DNA from: Burkholderiaceae bacterium
GTDB lineage: Bacteria > Pseudomonadota > Gammaproteobacteria > Burkholderiales > Burkholderiaceae
Reading direction: 5' to 3'
NCBI GenBank assembly: GCA_030151165.1
Contig: JASLEM010000132.1
Coordinates: forward strand, 1-45,419
Length of the DNA stretch: 45,419 nt
Shown one piece after another: positions 26,719-34,977 of the stretch. How positions within the stretch are numbered: the stretch's first letter is position 1; each line of letters begins with the position of its first letter. Below the pieces are notes generated by a model, which saw only the letters and a list, made by a program, of their open reading frames with translations, was not told the origin of the DNA and did no database searches. The translations under genes and the position numbers were made by a program.

Positions 26719-27933
26719 ATGTCTGCGACTCATCCGACTCATGCCTCGAATCCCGACTCGCCGCGCAGTGCGTCGGCCATCCTCGCAGGCGCATCTGCGA
26801 GCCTCGTGGCGATCGGACTCGCACGCTTCGCGTACACGCCGCTGATCCCGCCCATGATCCAGGCCCACTGGTTCGCGGCCTCCGAGGTGGCCTACCTCGG
26901 CGCGGCGAACTTGGCGGGCTACCTGATCGGCGCGCTGAGCGGCCGGGCGATGGGGCGCTACGCGCATCCCGTGTGGATGCTGCGGCTGATGATGCTCTTG
27001 GCGTCGATCTCGTTCATCGCGTGCGCGTTCCCGCTGTCCGACGTCTGGTTCTTCTGCTGGCGGCTGCTGTCCGGCGTTGCCGGCGGCGTCACCATGGTGC
27101 TGGTCTCGGGTGTCGTGTTGCCGACGGTGCCGGTCCACCGGCGCGGGCTCGCGAGCGGTGCGATCTTCCTCGGCATTGGCGTCGGGGTCGTCTTCTCGGG
27201 AACCGTGGTGCCGGTCACGCTGCAGACCAGCCTCCGCGCCACCTGGATCACGATCGGCATCGCGGCGTCGATCCTCACGGCCGCGACGTGGCGCGCCTGG
27301 CCGCCGGCTCGCCGGACGCCGGAGCCTTCCACGCTGCCTCGGCCGGGCCTGCGCCGCATGCCGCCGGAATCTCGCCGCTTGCTCGCTCAATATGGACTGC
27401 TCGCGGCGGGGCTGGTGCCCGGGATGATGTTCCTGGTCGACTACGTCGCTCGGGCCTTGGGAAAGGGAAGCAGCATCGGCGCGCTGGCCTGGGTGGCCTA
27501 TGGCGTCGGCGCGATGGCCGGACCGGTGCTGTACGGCTTGCTGGCCGATCATTGCGGCGCCCGTTGGGCGATCCGTCTGGCCCTGGCCCTGCAAGTCGGT
27601 TGCGCCGCGGCCCTGACGTTGGTCTCCGACACGGCGGCACTCGTCGGGTTGTCGCTGTTGCTCGGCTCGTTCCCGGCGGGGATCGTGCCGGCCACCATCG
27701 CCCGGGTCCATGAACTGGTGCACGATCACCACGCGCGCGAGACGATGTGGACCCGGGCCACCGTGGCCTTCGCGGTGGTGCAGGCGATCAGCGGCTACGT
27801 CTATTCCGCCGTCTACGATCTTTCCGGAGGCCGACACGTCCTGTTGTTCGGCCTGGGAGGGCTGGCGTTCCTGCTTTCACTGGCGATCGATGCCCTGCCG
27901 TCGCGAGGACCGCGGGCGTCGTCCGAGCTTTGA
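26719..27933 (+). CDS. YbfB/YjiJ-family MFS transporter
   Basis: The 404-residue inner-membrane transporter has about twelve TM segments and the YbfB/YjiJ-type N-terminal pattern (IGLARFAYTPLIPPMIQAHWFAASEVAYLGAANLAGYLIGAL). ATG 26719 (MSATHPTHA) is chosen because the frame upstream has no homology-like content. The substrate is unknown. The last 57 nt overlap, on the opposite strand, the 3' end of HK2, so the two genes are convergent with overlapping coding ends and no terminator between them. Confidence 0.9.
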   Translation: MSATHPTHASNPDSPRSASAILAGASASLVAIGLARFAYTPLIPPMIQAHWFAASEVAYLGAANLAGYLIGALSGRAMGRYAHPVWMLRLMMLLASISFIACAFPLSDVWFFCWRLLSGVAGGVTMVLVSGVVLPTVPVHRRGLASGAIFLGIGVGVVFSGTVVPVTLQTSLRATWITIGIAASILTAATWRAWPPARRTPEPSTLPRPGLRRMPPESRRLLAQYGLLAAGLVPGMMFLVDYVARALGKGSSIGALAWVAYGVGAMAGPVLYGLLADHCGARWAIRLALALQVGCAAALTLVSDTAALVGLSLLLGSFPAGIVPATIARVHELVHDHHARETMWTRATVAFAVVQAISGYVYSAVYDLSGGRHVLLFGLGGLAFLLSLAIDALPSRGPRASSEL

Positions 27934-30900
27934 TATGGCGCGCGCCGTCCACTCGCCGACGCGGCGATAGCGTCGCTCCCAGGGGCCGGCCACTTGGACA
28001 GGCAGGATGACCGTGACTCGGGTGCCGGTGCCAGGCTGGCTGTCGATCTCCAGCGCGGCGCCGATCTCGCGGGCGCGTTCGCGCATGCCGAACAGCCCCC
28101 AATGGCCGCGCGCGCTCGCATCGAGGGAGGCCTTGTCGATCGCGAAGCCCATGCCGTCGTCCACGACGCTCAACGCGTATCCGCGGGACTCTTCGGCCAT
28201 GCGCACCGTCACGCGGCTCGCGCCGGCGTGCTGGGCGGCGTTACCCACGGCCTCGCGCACGATCATGATCAGCTGATCCTGCACCTCCGACGCCAGCGGC
28301 CAGGCCGCACCGTCTCCTTCGAGCGCGAAGGCGATGGCACCTTGCCGTGCGAGCGATCGCCCCACGTCGTGTAACTGCCGCACGAAGTCGGGCGTGTCGG
28401 TCGCGTCCGCACGCAGCCCCGTCACGCGAGCGCGGGCCTCGTCGACGCTGCGATCGGCTTCGTCGAGCAAGCCCTGCATCGCCTGCCGTTCGGCGCTGCC
28501 GGAAGGCAAACGATTCAGCGCGACCTGGAAGTTCAGCACGAGGCCGGTCGTGCCTTGCAGCAGGGTGTCGTGCAGATCGCGCGCGATGCGCTCGCGTTCT
28601 GCGGCCCGTATCTCCAGTTGCTGGCGGACCCGCGTCTCGGCGGCAAGGGCCACGCGACGCGCGCGCCAGCGATGCAGCAGCCCGATCAAGACCGCGAGCA
28701 GCACGGCAACCGCGCCGCGAAACCAGGCCGTCTGGAACCAGGCGGGCGGCACGGTGAACGCCAACCGGCCGCCGTGCTCTTGCCAGTGACCGAAGTCGTC
28801 AGTCACTTGGGCGACGAAGGCATAGTCGCCCGGAGGCAAGTCGTTGTACTGCGCGCCGTGGTGCGCGCCAGCCTCGTGCCACTCCTGTTCGAGACCTTCC
28901 AGCCGATAGCGGAAGCGGCGCTTCTCGGCGGTCGACAGGTCGATGGCCGAGAACGTCAGCTCGGCGTGCTTGTTCAACTCGCCGACGACCGCAGACGATG
29001 TCACCGGGAAGGCTCGGCCATCCGCGATGAACGACGTGATGCGAACCGTGATCGGACGCGAGGCATGAACCAGTTGCGCGAGGTCGGCGCAGGCCACGCC
29101 GCGGTCGACGCTGAACCACAAGCGTCCGTCGTCGGCCTGGACGACGCTCGGCTCGGGCGTGTGGCGGTTGCGCTCGAGTCCATCGGCCGCGTCGAAGCGT
29201 TCGACATCCACCGACGCCTCCTTCGAGCCCGGCGCGACGGAGGTCAACTGGCTGGCTCGGATGACGAAGGCATCGCGCTCTTCGTGCACCCAGACATCGC
29301 CGTTGGCGAGTTCGAGGATGCCGTGGATCGTTTCGAAACCCTGTCCGTCGTTTGCCTTGAGCGTCACCGACTGTTGTCCGTCGGACAACGCCAGACCTGA
29401 AGCTCCGCCTAGCCAGACATGCTGGCCGTGGTGATAGATTGTTTCCACGATGCCGATCGCGGGATCGAGCTCCAACGCCCGTGAGTGGCCCTTGTCGAAG
29501 ATCAACACGGTATCGCCGCTGGACTGCCAGACGCGACCGGCAGTATCGGTATCGAGGGACAGCACTCGGTGGGCTCTTGCTGTTTCCTGCGAAGGCACGA
29601 CTTCGTTCCAGCGGCCATCCGCGAAGCGAAAGCTGTTGCTGGCGCCGAGCATGCCGATCCACAGGTCGCCGGCGCTGTCCGTCGTCAGGCTCTGGATCTG
29701 ACCCTTGACCGCGCCGTTCCTGGGCAGTGGGAGCTTGCTGAAGCGAGTGCCGTCGTCGGTGCGCCAGACGTCGAAATTTTCTGCGCCGACCCACAATGAT
29801 CCCGTCGCACCGGCATGCAGGCTCGTGATGTCCGGCCCGATGGCGGGATAGTCGGTGCGACCGCCACGGTCGATGCGCATCAGCTTGCTGTCGAACGATG
29901 CGGCCCAGATGGCCCCGCCGGCCGCCGGCGCGATGGCTGCGCCGGACGCTCGACCCCCCAACGGGATGGTCGTGATGGGCATCCGGCGAAAACGATCCAG
30001 GCCGCCATCGGTTCCCGACCAGACGTTGCCGTCGCGATCGCAAAAAAGGACGCGAACGATGTCGGACGTGAGCCCGTCGCTGGTCTTGAACGGCGGGTCT
30101 TGCGCGTTCGGTACGCGGACCTGCGCCATCGCCTCGAAGTCGGTGTAGCGAGACAGCCCTTGGCGGTGTTGCGCCCACACCGCGCCGTCTGGTGCGACGA
30201 GCAGGCTGCCCGTCGGCGCAATCGGCAACGGGATGCCTGGGGGCAGCGACTTCTGTGGGAGTGCGTCTGCCAGCCGAGGCCATCGCAAGAGCTCGGTGAC
30301 GCGGTTGATCCACAGCGATCCGTCCGCAGTGAAGTAGGCATCGCCGTCGAGCACGGTGCCGACGACCACGAAGGCTGCCGCGCCGGTCGACATGCGCGAC
30401 AGGGTCGTGATCTCGGACAGCGGGTCGCGGCGCGTCTCGACCCAGACCGCGCCCGACGCGTCGACCAGGCAGTTGAGGACGAAGTCCTGCGGCAGTCGCC
30501 AGCTGCCGTCGATGAGTCGAGCCTGCTGGTGATCGATGCGCCACAGCCGGTGATTGGCAACGACCCAGGCGATGCCTCGAGGATCGACGACGATCTTGTG
30601 GACGTCGATGATGCCGTCGTCGAGATGCAGCTCGTTCAGGACGCCGTTCCGGAGGTATTGCAGGCCGGCGCGCGTGTTGTGCCCGATCCAGAGGCCGCCG
30701 TCCTTGTCTGCGGCGAGTGCCGAGACGCTGGCGTGCGCTTGCGAATGGCCGACGATCTTGTCGATGGATTCGAAAGAGCTGCCGTCGAACGTGAACAAGC
30801 CACTCGGCGTTCCCAGCCACAGGAGTCCGTCGCTCGTCTGCGCCATCGCGAGGATCGCCTCGGGCGCGCCGTCCTTTTCGCTCCAGCCGCGGTGATTGAA

Positions 30901-31065
30901 CTGGTGAATGCCCAGTTCAGCCTCCTGCGACAGGGTCGCTGCCTGCGTGTCGAGCAGGGGCGCGAGCAGGAAAACCATGCCAAGGGCATGCACCTGCATT
31001 CGGACACGTCGCATCGAGAGCCGATGCATCGCAATTCGCCCGCGCCAGCCCTGCGCAGGCTTCAT
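27877..31065 (-). CDS. HK2: beta-propeller/Y_Y_Y sensor histidine kinase
   Basis: This 1062-residue paralogue of HK1 has a signal peptide near residues 18-43 (VHALGMVFLLAPLLDTQAA) and Reg_prop-type propeller repeats (SDGLLWLGTPSGLFTFDG, DGGLWIGHNTRAGL, DGNVWSGTDGGLDRF). A Y_Y_Y domain (FRYRLEGLEQEWHEAG), a TM segment (AWFRGAVAVLLAVLIGLLHRW), HisKA_3 with H832 (RDLHDTLLQGTTG) and HATPase (VREAVGNAAQHA, DDGMGFA, HWGLFGMRERA) follow. The start is uncertain: ATG 31065 avoids overlap with the preceding LuxR gene (35 nt gap), but ATG 31029 and 31152 are possible. It probably forms an operon with that LuxR gene. The C-terminal tail overlaps the convergent MFS gene. Confidence 0.92.
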   Translation of the reverse strand: MKPAQGWRGRIAMHRLSMRRVRMQVHALGMVFLLAPLLDTQAATLSQEAELGIHQFNHRGWSEKDGAPEAILAMAQTSDGLLWLGTPSGLFTFDGSSFESIDKIVGHSQAHASVSALAADKDGGLWIGHNTRAGLQYLRNGVLNELHLDDGIIDVHKIVVDPRGIAWVVANHRLWRIDHQQARLIDGSWRLPQDFVLNCLVDASGAVWVETRRDPLSEITTLSRMSTGAAAFVVVGTVLDGDAYFTADGSLWINRVTELLRWPRLADALPQKSLPPGIPLPIAPTGSLLVAPDGAVWAQHRQGLSRYTDFEAMAQVRVPNAQDPPFKTSDGLTSDIVRVLFCDRDGNVWSGTDGGLDRFRRMPITTIPLGGRASGAAIAPAAGGAIWAASFDSKLMRIDRGGRTDYPAIGPDITSLHAGATGSLWVGAENFDVWRTDDGTRFSKLPLPRNGAVKGQIQSLTTDSAGDLWIGMLGASNSFRFADGRWNEVVPSQETARAHRVLSLDTDTAGRVWQSSGDTVLIFDKGHSRALELDPAIGIVETIYHHGQHVWLGGASGLALSDGQQSVTLKANDGQGFETIHGILELANGDVWVHEERDAFVIRASQLTSVAPGSKEASVDVERFDAADGLERNRHTPEPSVVQADDGRLWFSVDRGVACADLAQLVHASRPITVRITSFIADGRAFPVTSSAVVGELNKHAELTFSAIDLSTAEKRRFRYRLEGLEQEWHEAGAHHGAQYNDLPPGDYAFVAQVTDDFGHWQEHGGRLAFTVPPAWFQTAWFRGAVAVLLAVLIGLLHRWRARRVALAAETRVRQQLEIRAAERERIARDLHDTLLQGTTGLVLNFQVALNRLPSGSAERQAMQGLLDEADRSVDEARARVTGLRADATDTPDFVRQLHDVGRSLARQGAIAFALEGDGAAWPLASEVQDQLIMIVREAVGNAAQHAGASRVTVRMAEESRGYALSVVDDGMGFAIDKASLDASARGHWGLFGMRERAREIGAALEIDSQPGTGTRVTVILPVQVAGPWERRYRRVGEWTARAISKLGRRPRSSRRQGIDRQ

Positions 31066-31099
31066 GTCGTCGTCGGTTTTCACTCGTGCCGCGGCGAGC

Positions 31100-31789
31100 T
31101 CAGAGGCAAGCGGCCGAGGCCGCATGGCCGGGCACGTGCGGATGAGAGACACGGTGCGTCGACGGTCGCGCAGGACGAACCGCGCCGGCCATCGTCGATT
31201 CCGAGATCAAGCCACGGGCAACCGCGATGCTCGCCGCCTCGGTGCGCGAACTGGCTCCGAGCTTGGCCATGATCGCGCGGACATGCGCCTTGACGGTGCC
31301 GAGTGCGATGTCGAGGCCGTTGGCGATGGTCTTGTTGCAAGAGCCTTGCGCCAGCAGCAGAAGTACGTCGCGCTCGCGCATCGTGAGCGATTCGGTGGTC
31401 AGGCCGTTGGCGATCTCGCGCGCCGCGACCTGGCACAGGAAGCGTCGACCTTGCGCCGCCTCCCGCACCGCACTCTCCAGTTCACCGAGCGAGCAACTGG
31501 CGGCGACGTAGCCGAGCACGCCACGCGCCATCGCATCCTGGATCTCGAAGTCGCGCGGCCTGCGCGCGACGACGACCACGTGGATGTCCGTCATGCCGCG
31601 TGCCATGTGTTGGCTGGTGTCGTAGTCGCACACCATGATGCGAAAGCGGCCTTCATGGGCAAGCATGTCCTGGCTCGTTGGAACCAGGAAGCCGGGAATG
31701 CTGCGCAGACTCGCGGCCAGTCCTGCCGCGAAGATGGGCTCGGCGTGCTTGACGAGGATGGCGGGGTGGGCAACGTCGGCGGCGTTCAT
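31100..31789 (-). CDS. LuxR-type regulator with degenerate receiver (paralogue 2)
   Basis: The 229-residue protein has the same design as the gene at 16452. The receiver-like domain has the acidic pair replaced (H15, A16 in ILVKHAEP), Asp kept at the acceptor position (D55, MVCDYD) and the conserved Lys lost (A97, GYVAAS). The GerE helix-turn-helix (LTMRERDVLLLLAQGSCNKTIANGLDIALGTVKAHVRAIMAKLGASSRTEAAS) is nearly identical to the other two paralogues. A C-terminal tail of about 30 residues is extra. The ATG at 31789 has AGGA 9 nt upstream. It lies 35 nt before HK2 and is probably co-transcribed, which suggests HK2 as a partner despite the atypical receiver. Confidence 0.9.
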   Translation of the reverse strand: MNAADVAHPAILVKHAEPIFAAGLAASLRSIPGFLVPTSQDMLAHEGRFRIMVCDYDTSQHMARGMTDIHVVVVARRPRDFEIQDAMARGVLGYVAASCSLGELESAVREAAQGRRFLCQVAAREIANGLTTESLTMRERDVLLLLAQGSCNKTIANGLDIALGTVKAHVRAIMAKLGASSRTEAASIAVARGLISESTMAGAVRPARPSTHRVSHPHVPGHAASAACL

Positions 31790-31860
31790 GGGGGAGTTTC
31801 CTGAGCGTGGAGAGATTCGGCGGGGTCGAGTCGATCGTACGCACGATGACGTCCCTGCGC

Positions 31861-31880
31861 TCTACACAAAAAGTGGTAGC
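31861..31880 (-). promoter_or_regulatory. Inverted repeat upstream of the LuxR-HK2 operon
   Basis: On the minus strand GCTACCACTTTTTGTGTAGA contains the arms CTACCAC/GTGTAG around a T-run, an imperfect inverted repeat. Its TACCA resembles the left half of the conserved element, and a -10-like TACGAT follows about 23 nt further on. It could be the diverged counterpart of that element for this operon. The rest of the 120-nt gap (31790-31909) shows only short dyads. Confidence 0.3.
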
Positions 31881-31909
31881 GCTTCCAATTCAGAGCGCCC
31901 GCCCGCCAA

Positions 31910-32539
31910 TCACGATTCGAGGTCGATGATGCCTCGCCGCAATGCCGTCATGATGGCCTGCACGCGATCGGACGCGTCGAGCTTGGCCAGGATGTTCTTC
32001 ATGTGCACCTTGATCGTCGCTTCCGACAGACCCATCTGGTCCGCGACCAGCTTGTTGCGGCCGCTGTTGGCCACCAGCCGCAGCACCTCGACTTCCCGCG
32101 GCGTGAGCTGCTGCTCGTTCGAATGGCTCTCCATTGCGGCGACGAGCGCCGGCGGCAGGAAGTCTTCACCGGCATGCGCTGCACGGATGGCCTTGAGCAT
32201 GTCGGCGCGGATCATCGTCTTCAGCAGGTACCCGCAGGCGCCGGCGCGCAGTGCGCGCAGTGCCTGCATGTCGCCGCTGTAGGTGGTGAGCACGACGATG
32301 CGCGCACCGGGATCGATGGTGCGGATGCGCGTGATGGCCGCGATCCCGTCGAGGCCCGCCATCTGCAGGTCCATCAGCGTGACGTCGGGCCTCAGCAATT
32401 CGAATGCGGTGACCGCGGCGGCACCGTCGGCGACCTGGGCCACGACCGCCATGTCGGGCTCTGCGTCGACGAGGCCGGCGATGCCGGTTCGCACGACGGG
32501 ATGGTCGTCAGCGATGAGTAAGCGAATGGGTGTCGTCAT
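31910..32539 (-). CDS. NarL-family response regulator (canonical receiver)
   Basis: The 209-residue regulator has an intact receiver: D11-D12 pair (LLIADDHPVV), phospho-acceptor D57 (VTLMDLQMAGLDG), the Thr position (VVLTTYSGD) and K107 (GYLLKTM). The GerE helix-turn-helix follows (LTPREVEVLRLVANSGRNKLVADQMGLSEATIKVHMKNILAKL). It is the only fully canonical NarL-type regulator in the window and a natural partner for the HisKA_3 kinases HK1 and HK2. ATG 32539 gives the standard N-terminus MTTPIRLLIADDHP. A -10-like TATAAC on the minus strand (32682-32677) overlaps conserved element copy E. Confidence 0.94.
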   Translation of the reverse strand: MTTPIRLLIADDHPVVRTGIAGLVDAEPDMAVVAQVADGAAAVTAFELLRPDVTLMDLQMAGLDGIAAITRIRTIDPGARIVVLTTYSGDMQALRALRAGACGYLLKTMIRADMLKAIRAAHAGEDFLPPALVAAMESHSNEQQLTPREVEVLRLVANSGRNKLVADQMGLSEATIKVHMKNILAKLDASDRVQAIMTALRRGIIDLES

Positions 32540-32678
32540 GGGATCTTCGTCGCGCGGCTGGCCGCGAGATATCTTCGGTCGCCCCGTGGCGGCCGGCATC
32601 GTCACCCGTCAAGCGAGCCTTCGCGGGGCCGGTGGCGATGCAGCGGCCGGGGAGCGATCGAGCAGCGCGGGCCGCCGT

Positions 32679-32722
32679 TATACCTAGAGTCAATGGCCTT
32701 CGGTCGCCATCGCTCGTAGGCT
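32679..32722 (+). promoter_or_regulatory. Conserved 18-bp element (copy E) and -10-like box
   Basis: TATACCTAGAGTCAATGG (32679-32696) matches copy A at 15 of 18 positions. Exactly 20 nt later TAGGCT (32717-32722) stands at the -10 position. The element lies between the divergent NarL and LuxR genes, and its left half overlaps a minus-strand -10-like TATAAC, so one site could control both directions. Confidence 0.6.
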
Positions 32723-32762
32723 CTCCGACATGATCGCCGCCGAGGCGACCCGGGAGAGGATT

Positions 32763-33479
32763 ATGTTCTTCGCTGCTCATGCTTCGACGCCACCACGCAT
32801 CGGTGTGGTGGTCATCCATCGGGATGCGCTCGTGCGAGCCGGCTTGCTCGCCGCGTTGTCGCAGAACGATGCTTTCCGCGTCGTGGAGGGCATCGCGGCG
32901 TCCGCGATTACCGACCCTGCTGCGGTGCCCGACGACGTCAACGGGGAGCCGGTGATCCTGGCGGACTATGAGGCGGCTCTGGACATCGTTGGAACCGCGC
33001 GGCAGGGTGCGATGTCGACGTCTCGCCGCGTGCCTCGCGTCATGGTCGTCACGCATCGAGACCGGGAATCGGAAATCCGCCATGCGCTCGAAAGAGGCAT
33101 TCTGGGTTATCTCATGGTCGGCTGCGCGATCCCCGAATTGCTGGACGGCGTGCGAGCGCTTCATCGCGACGATCGATTCATCAGCGCGCCCGCGGCGCAG
33201 CGCCTCGCCGAGAGCCTGTCGCATCCGTCCCTGACGACGCGCGAGTCGGCAGTGTTGCAGCGTCTGTGCGCAGGACATTCGAACAAGTCGATCGCGCAGA
33301 CGCTGGACATCGCAGTGGGCACCGTCAAGGCCCACGTTCGATCGATCCTCGACAAGCTCGACGCCAGTACGCGGACCGAGGCAGCGGCGATCGCACGGGC
33401 GCGCGGGCTTTGCCCCGATGCCGGAGATCGGGGAAACATGTCGGGGCGCGGCTCCGGAGGCTTGCGCGGAGACGTCTGA
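32763..33479 (+). CDS. LuxR-type regulator with degenerate receiver (paralogue 3)
   Basis: The 238-residue third paralogue has the receiver-like domain with His-Arg (H19, R20 in VVVIHRDA) for the acidic pair, Asp kept at the acceptor position (D68, ILADYE) and no Lys in GYLMVGC. The helix-turn-helix (LTTRESAVLQRLCAGHSNKSIAQTLDIAVGTVKAHVRSILDKLDASTRTEAAAIARARG) closely matches the other two. ATG 32763 has GGAG 6 nt upstream and gives a length before the first strand like its paralogues. ATG 32730, 7 nt after the -10-like box of copy E, would give an 11-residue extension from a leaderless mRNA. It ends 19 nt from the convergent hybrid kinase. Confidence 0.88.
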   Translation: MFFAAHASTPPRIGVVVIHRDALVRAGLLAALSQNDAFRVVEGIAASAITDPAAVPDDVNGEPVILADYEAALDIVGTARQGAMSTSRRVPRVMVVTHRDRESEIRHALERGILGYLMVGCAIPELLDGVRALHRDDRFISAPAAQRLAESLSHPSLTTRESAVLQRLCAGHSNKSIAQTLDIAVGTVKAHVRSILDKLDASTRTEAAAIARARGLCPDAGDRGNMSGRGSGGLRGDV

Positions 33480-33498
33480 CACGCGTGCCACCTCGCGG

Positions 33499-34977
33499 TC
33501 AGGCGCGGGCGGCACCGTTGTTCAGCGGACCGACTTGCAGCTCGAAGACGAACTCCGTGCCTCCCGCCGCACGAGCCGCATTCCAGAGCCTGCCCGAGTG
33601 AGCCTCGATGATCGAGCGGCAGATCGCCAGTCCCATGCCCATGCCTTCGCGCTTCGAGGTGTGGAAGGGCTCGAACACGCGTTCGCGGTCCGATTCGGCG
33701 ATGCCGGAGCCTGTGTCGGCGACGCTCACGCGAAGGAGCTCGCCCAGGCAGATCGTGGATACCGTGAGCAGTCGCGGCCTCTGCCCGTTGGCGCTCATCG
33801 CGTCGATCGCGTTGGTGATGAGATTGAGCAGCACCTGCTGGATCTGAACGCGGTCGATGAACACCTGCGGGTTGTCGGCGCGGAAATCCGTGGACAGTCG
33901 AACCGCCTGGCGCCGCATGTCATCGCGCGTGATCGCGCAGACCTCGAGGATCATCGCGTGGATGTCGACCAACGCGAGTTCCGGCCGCGCCTTGCGCGCC
34001 AACGACTGCAGACTGCGGATCACGTCTGCAGCGCGGGTCGCATCGCCCAGGATGCGCTCGAGCACCCGTTCGGTCTCCGCCAGCTCCGGCGCACCGCGGC
34101 GCAGCCAGTTGAGGCCGGCGCTCGCGTTGGCGCCGATGGCTGCCAGCGGCTGGTTGATCTCGTGCGCGATGGACGCCGTCAACTCTCCGATCGCCGTCGC
34201 CTGCGACAGTCGCTCCAGCTCCTTCTGCGCATGGCGCAACGCCTTGTCGATCTCGCGCTGACGCGTCAGGTCGCGAAAGACCACCACGCTTCCGCTGACG
34301 ATGGCTCGATCGTCGATGATGGGCGCGTCGGACGCGTCGATCGGCCGTTCTTGTCCTTCCAGGCTCACCAGGGTCATGTTGCCGGCGATGAGCTCCGCCG
34401 GCTGTCGAGTATCTTCGTTGATGGCGACGAAGACCTCACGCAGCGGGCGGCCCAGCGCCTGATCCGCGAGCCAGCCCGTCAACTGCTCGGCGATCGGATT
34501 GAGATAGGTGATCGCACGCTGCTCGTCGGTGGCGATGACCGCGTCGCCAATGCTCGCCAGCGTCGCGGCGAACCTTCTTTCGCTTTCGCGCAAGCGCCGA
34601 TCCGACGCGTGCTTGTAGAGGGCCATCTCGACGACTGTCCTCAGCTGCGACTCCTCGAAGGGTTTCAGCAGATAGCCGAACGGCTCGGTCAGGCGCGCAC
34701 GGCGGGTGGTCTCGTCGTCCGCGTAGGCCGTCAGGAAAACGATCGGGAGACAGGCGCTCTTGTTGATGCACTCGGCCGCGTCGATCCCGTCCATCGCTCC
34801 CTCGAGACGGATGTCCATCAGGACGAGGTCTGGCGTCAGTCGCACCGCCAGATCGCAGGCTTCCTCGCCGCTGGCCGTCTTGGCGACGACTCGATAGCCC
34901 ATGCGCAGCAACTGCTGCTCCAGGTGGCGAGCGACGACGCGGTCGTCTTCCACGATCAGGATGCGGGCGCCGGTCAT
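33499..34977 (-). CDS. Receiver-PAS-histidine kinase hybrid
   Basis: The 492-residue soluble protein has an N-terminal receiver (1-120, D55 in LVLMDIRLEGAMDG, K105 in YLLKPF) and a PAS domain (about 135-245, IGDAVIATDEQRAITYLNPIAEQLTG). HisKA with H272 (SIAHEINQPLAAI) and HATPase (LITNAIDAM, ADTGSGIAESD, GMGMGLAICRSI) follow. There is no TM segment. Its start overlaps the giant 2 stop as ATGA, so the two are made together. Its receiver and kinase are the closest match in the window to the two ends of giant 1. It is the last gene of the FixJ - single-domain regulator - giant 2 - hybrid kinase operon. Confidence 0.94.
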   Translation of the reverse strand: MTGARILIVEDDRVVARHLEQQLLRMGYRVVAKTASGEEACDLAVRLTPDLVLMDIRLEGAMDGIDAAECINKSACLPIVFLTAYADDETTRRARLTEPFGYLLKPFEESQLRTVVEMALYKHASDRRLRESERRFAATLASIGDAVIATDEQRAITYLNPIAEQLTGWLADQALGRPLREVFVAINEDTRQPAELIAGNMTLVSLEGQERPIDASDAPIIDDRAIVSGSVVVFRDLTRQREIDKALRHAQKELERLSQATAIGELTASIAHEINQPLAAIGANASAGLNWLRRGAPELAETERVLERILGDATRAADVIRSLQSLARKARPELALVDIHAMILEVCAITRDDMRRQAVRLSTDFRADNPQVFIDRVQIQQVLLNLITNAIDAMSANGQRPRLLTVSTICLGELLRVSVADTGSGIAESDRERVFEPFHTSKREGMGMGLAICRSIIEAHSGRLWNAARAAGGTEFVFELQVGPLNNGAARA

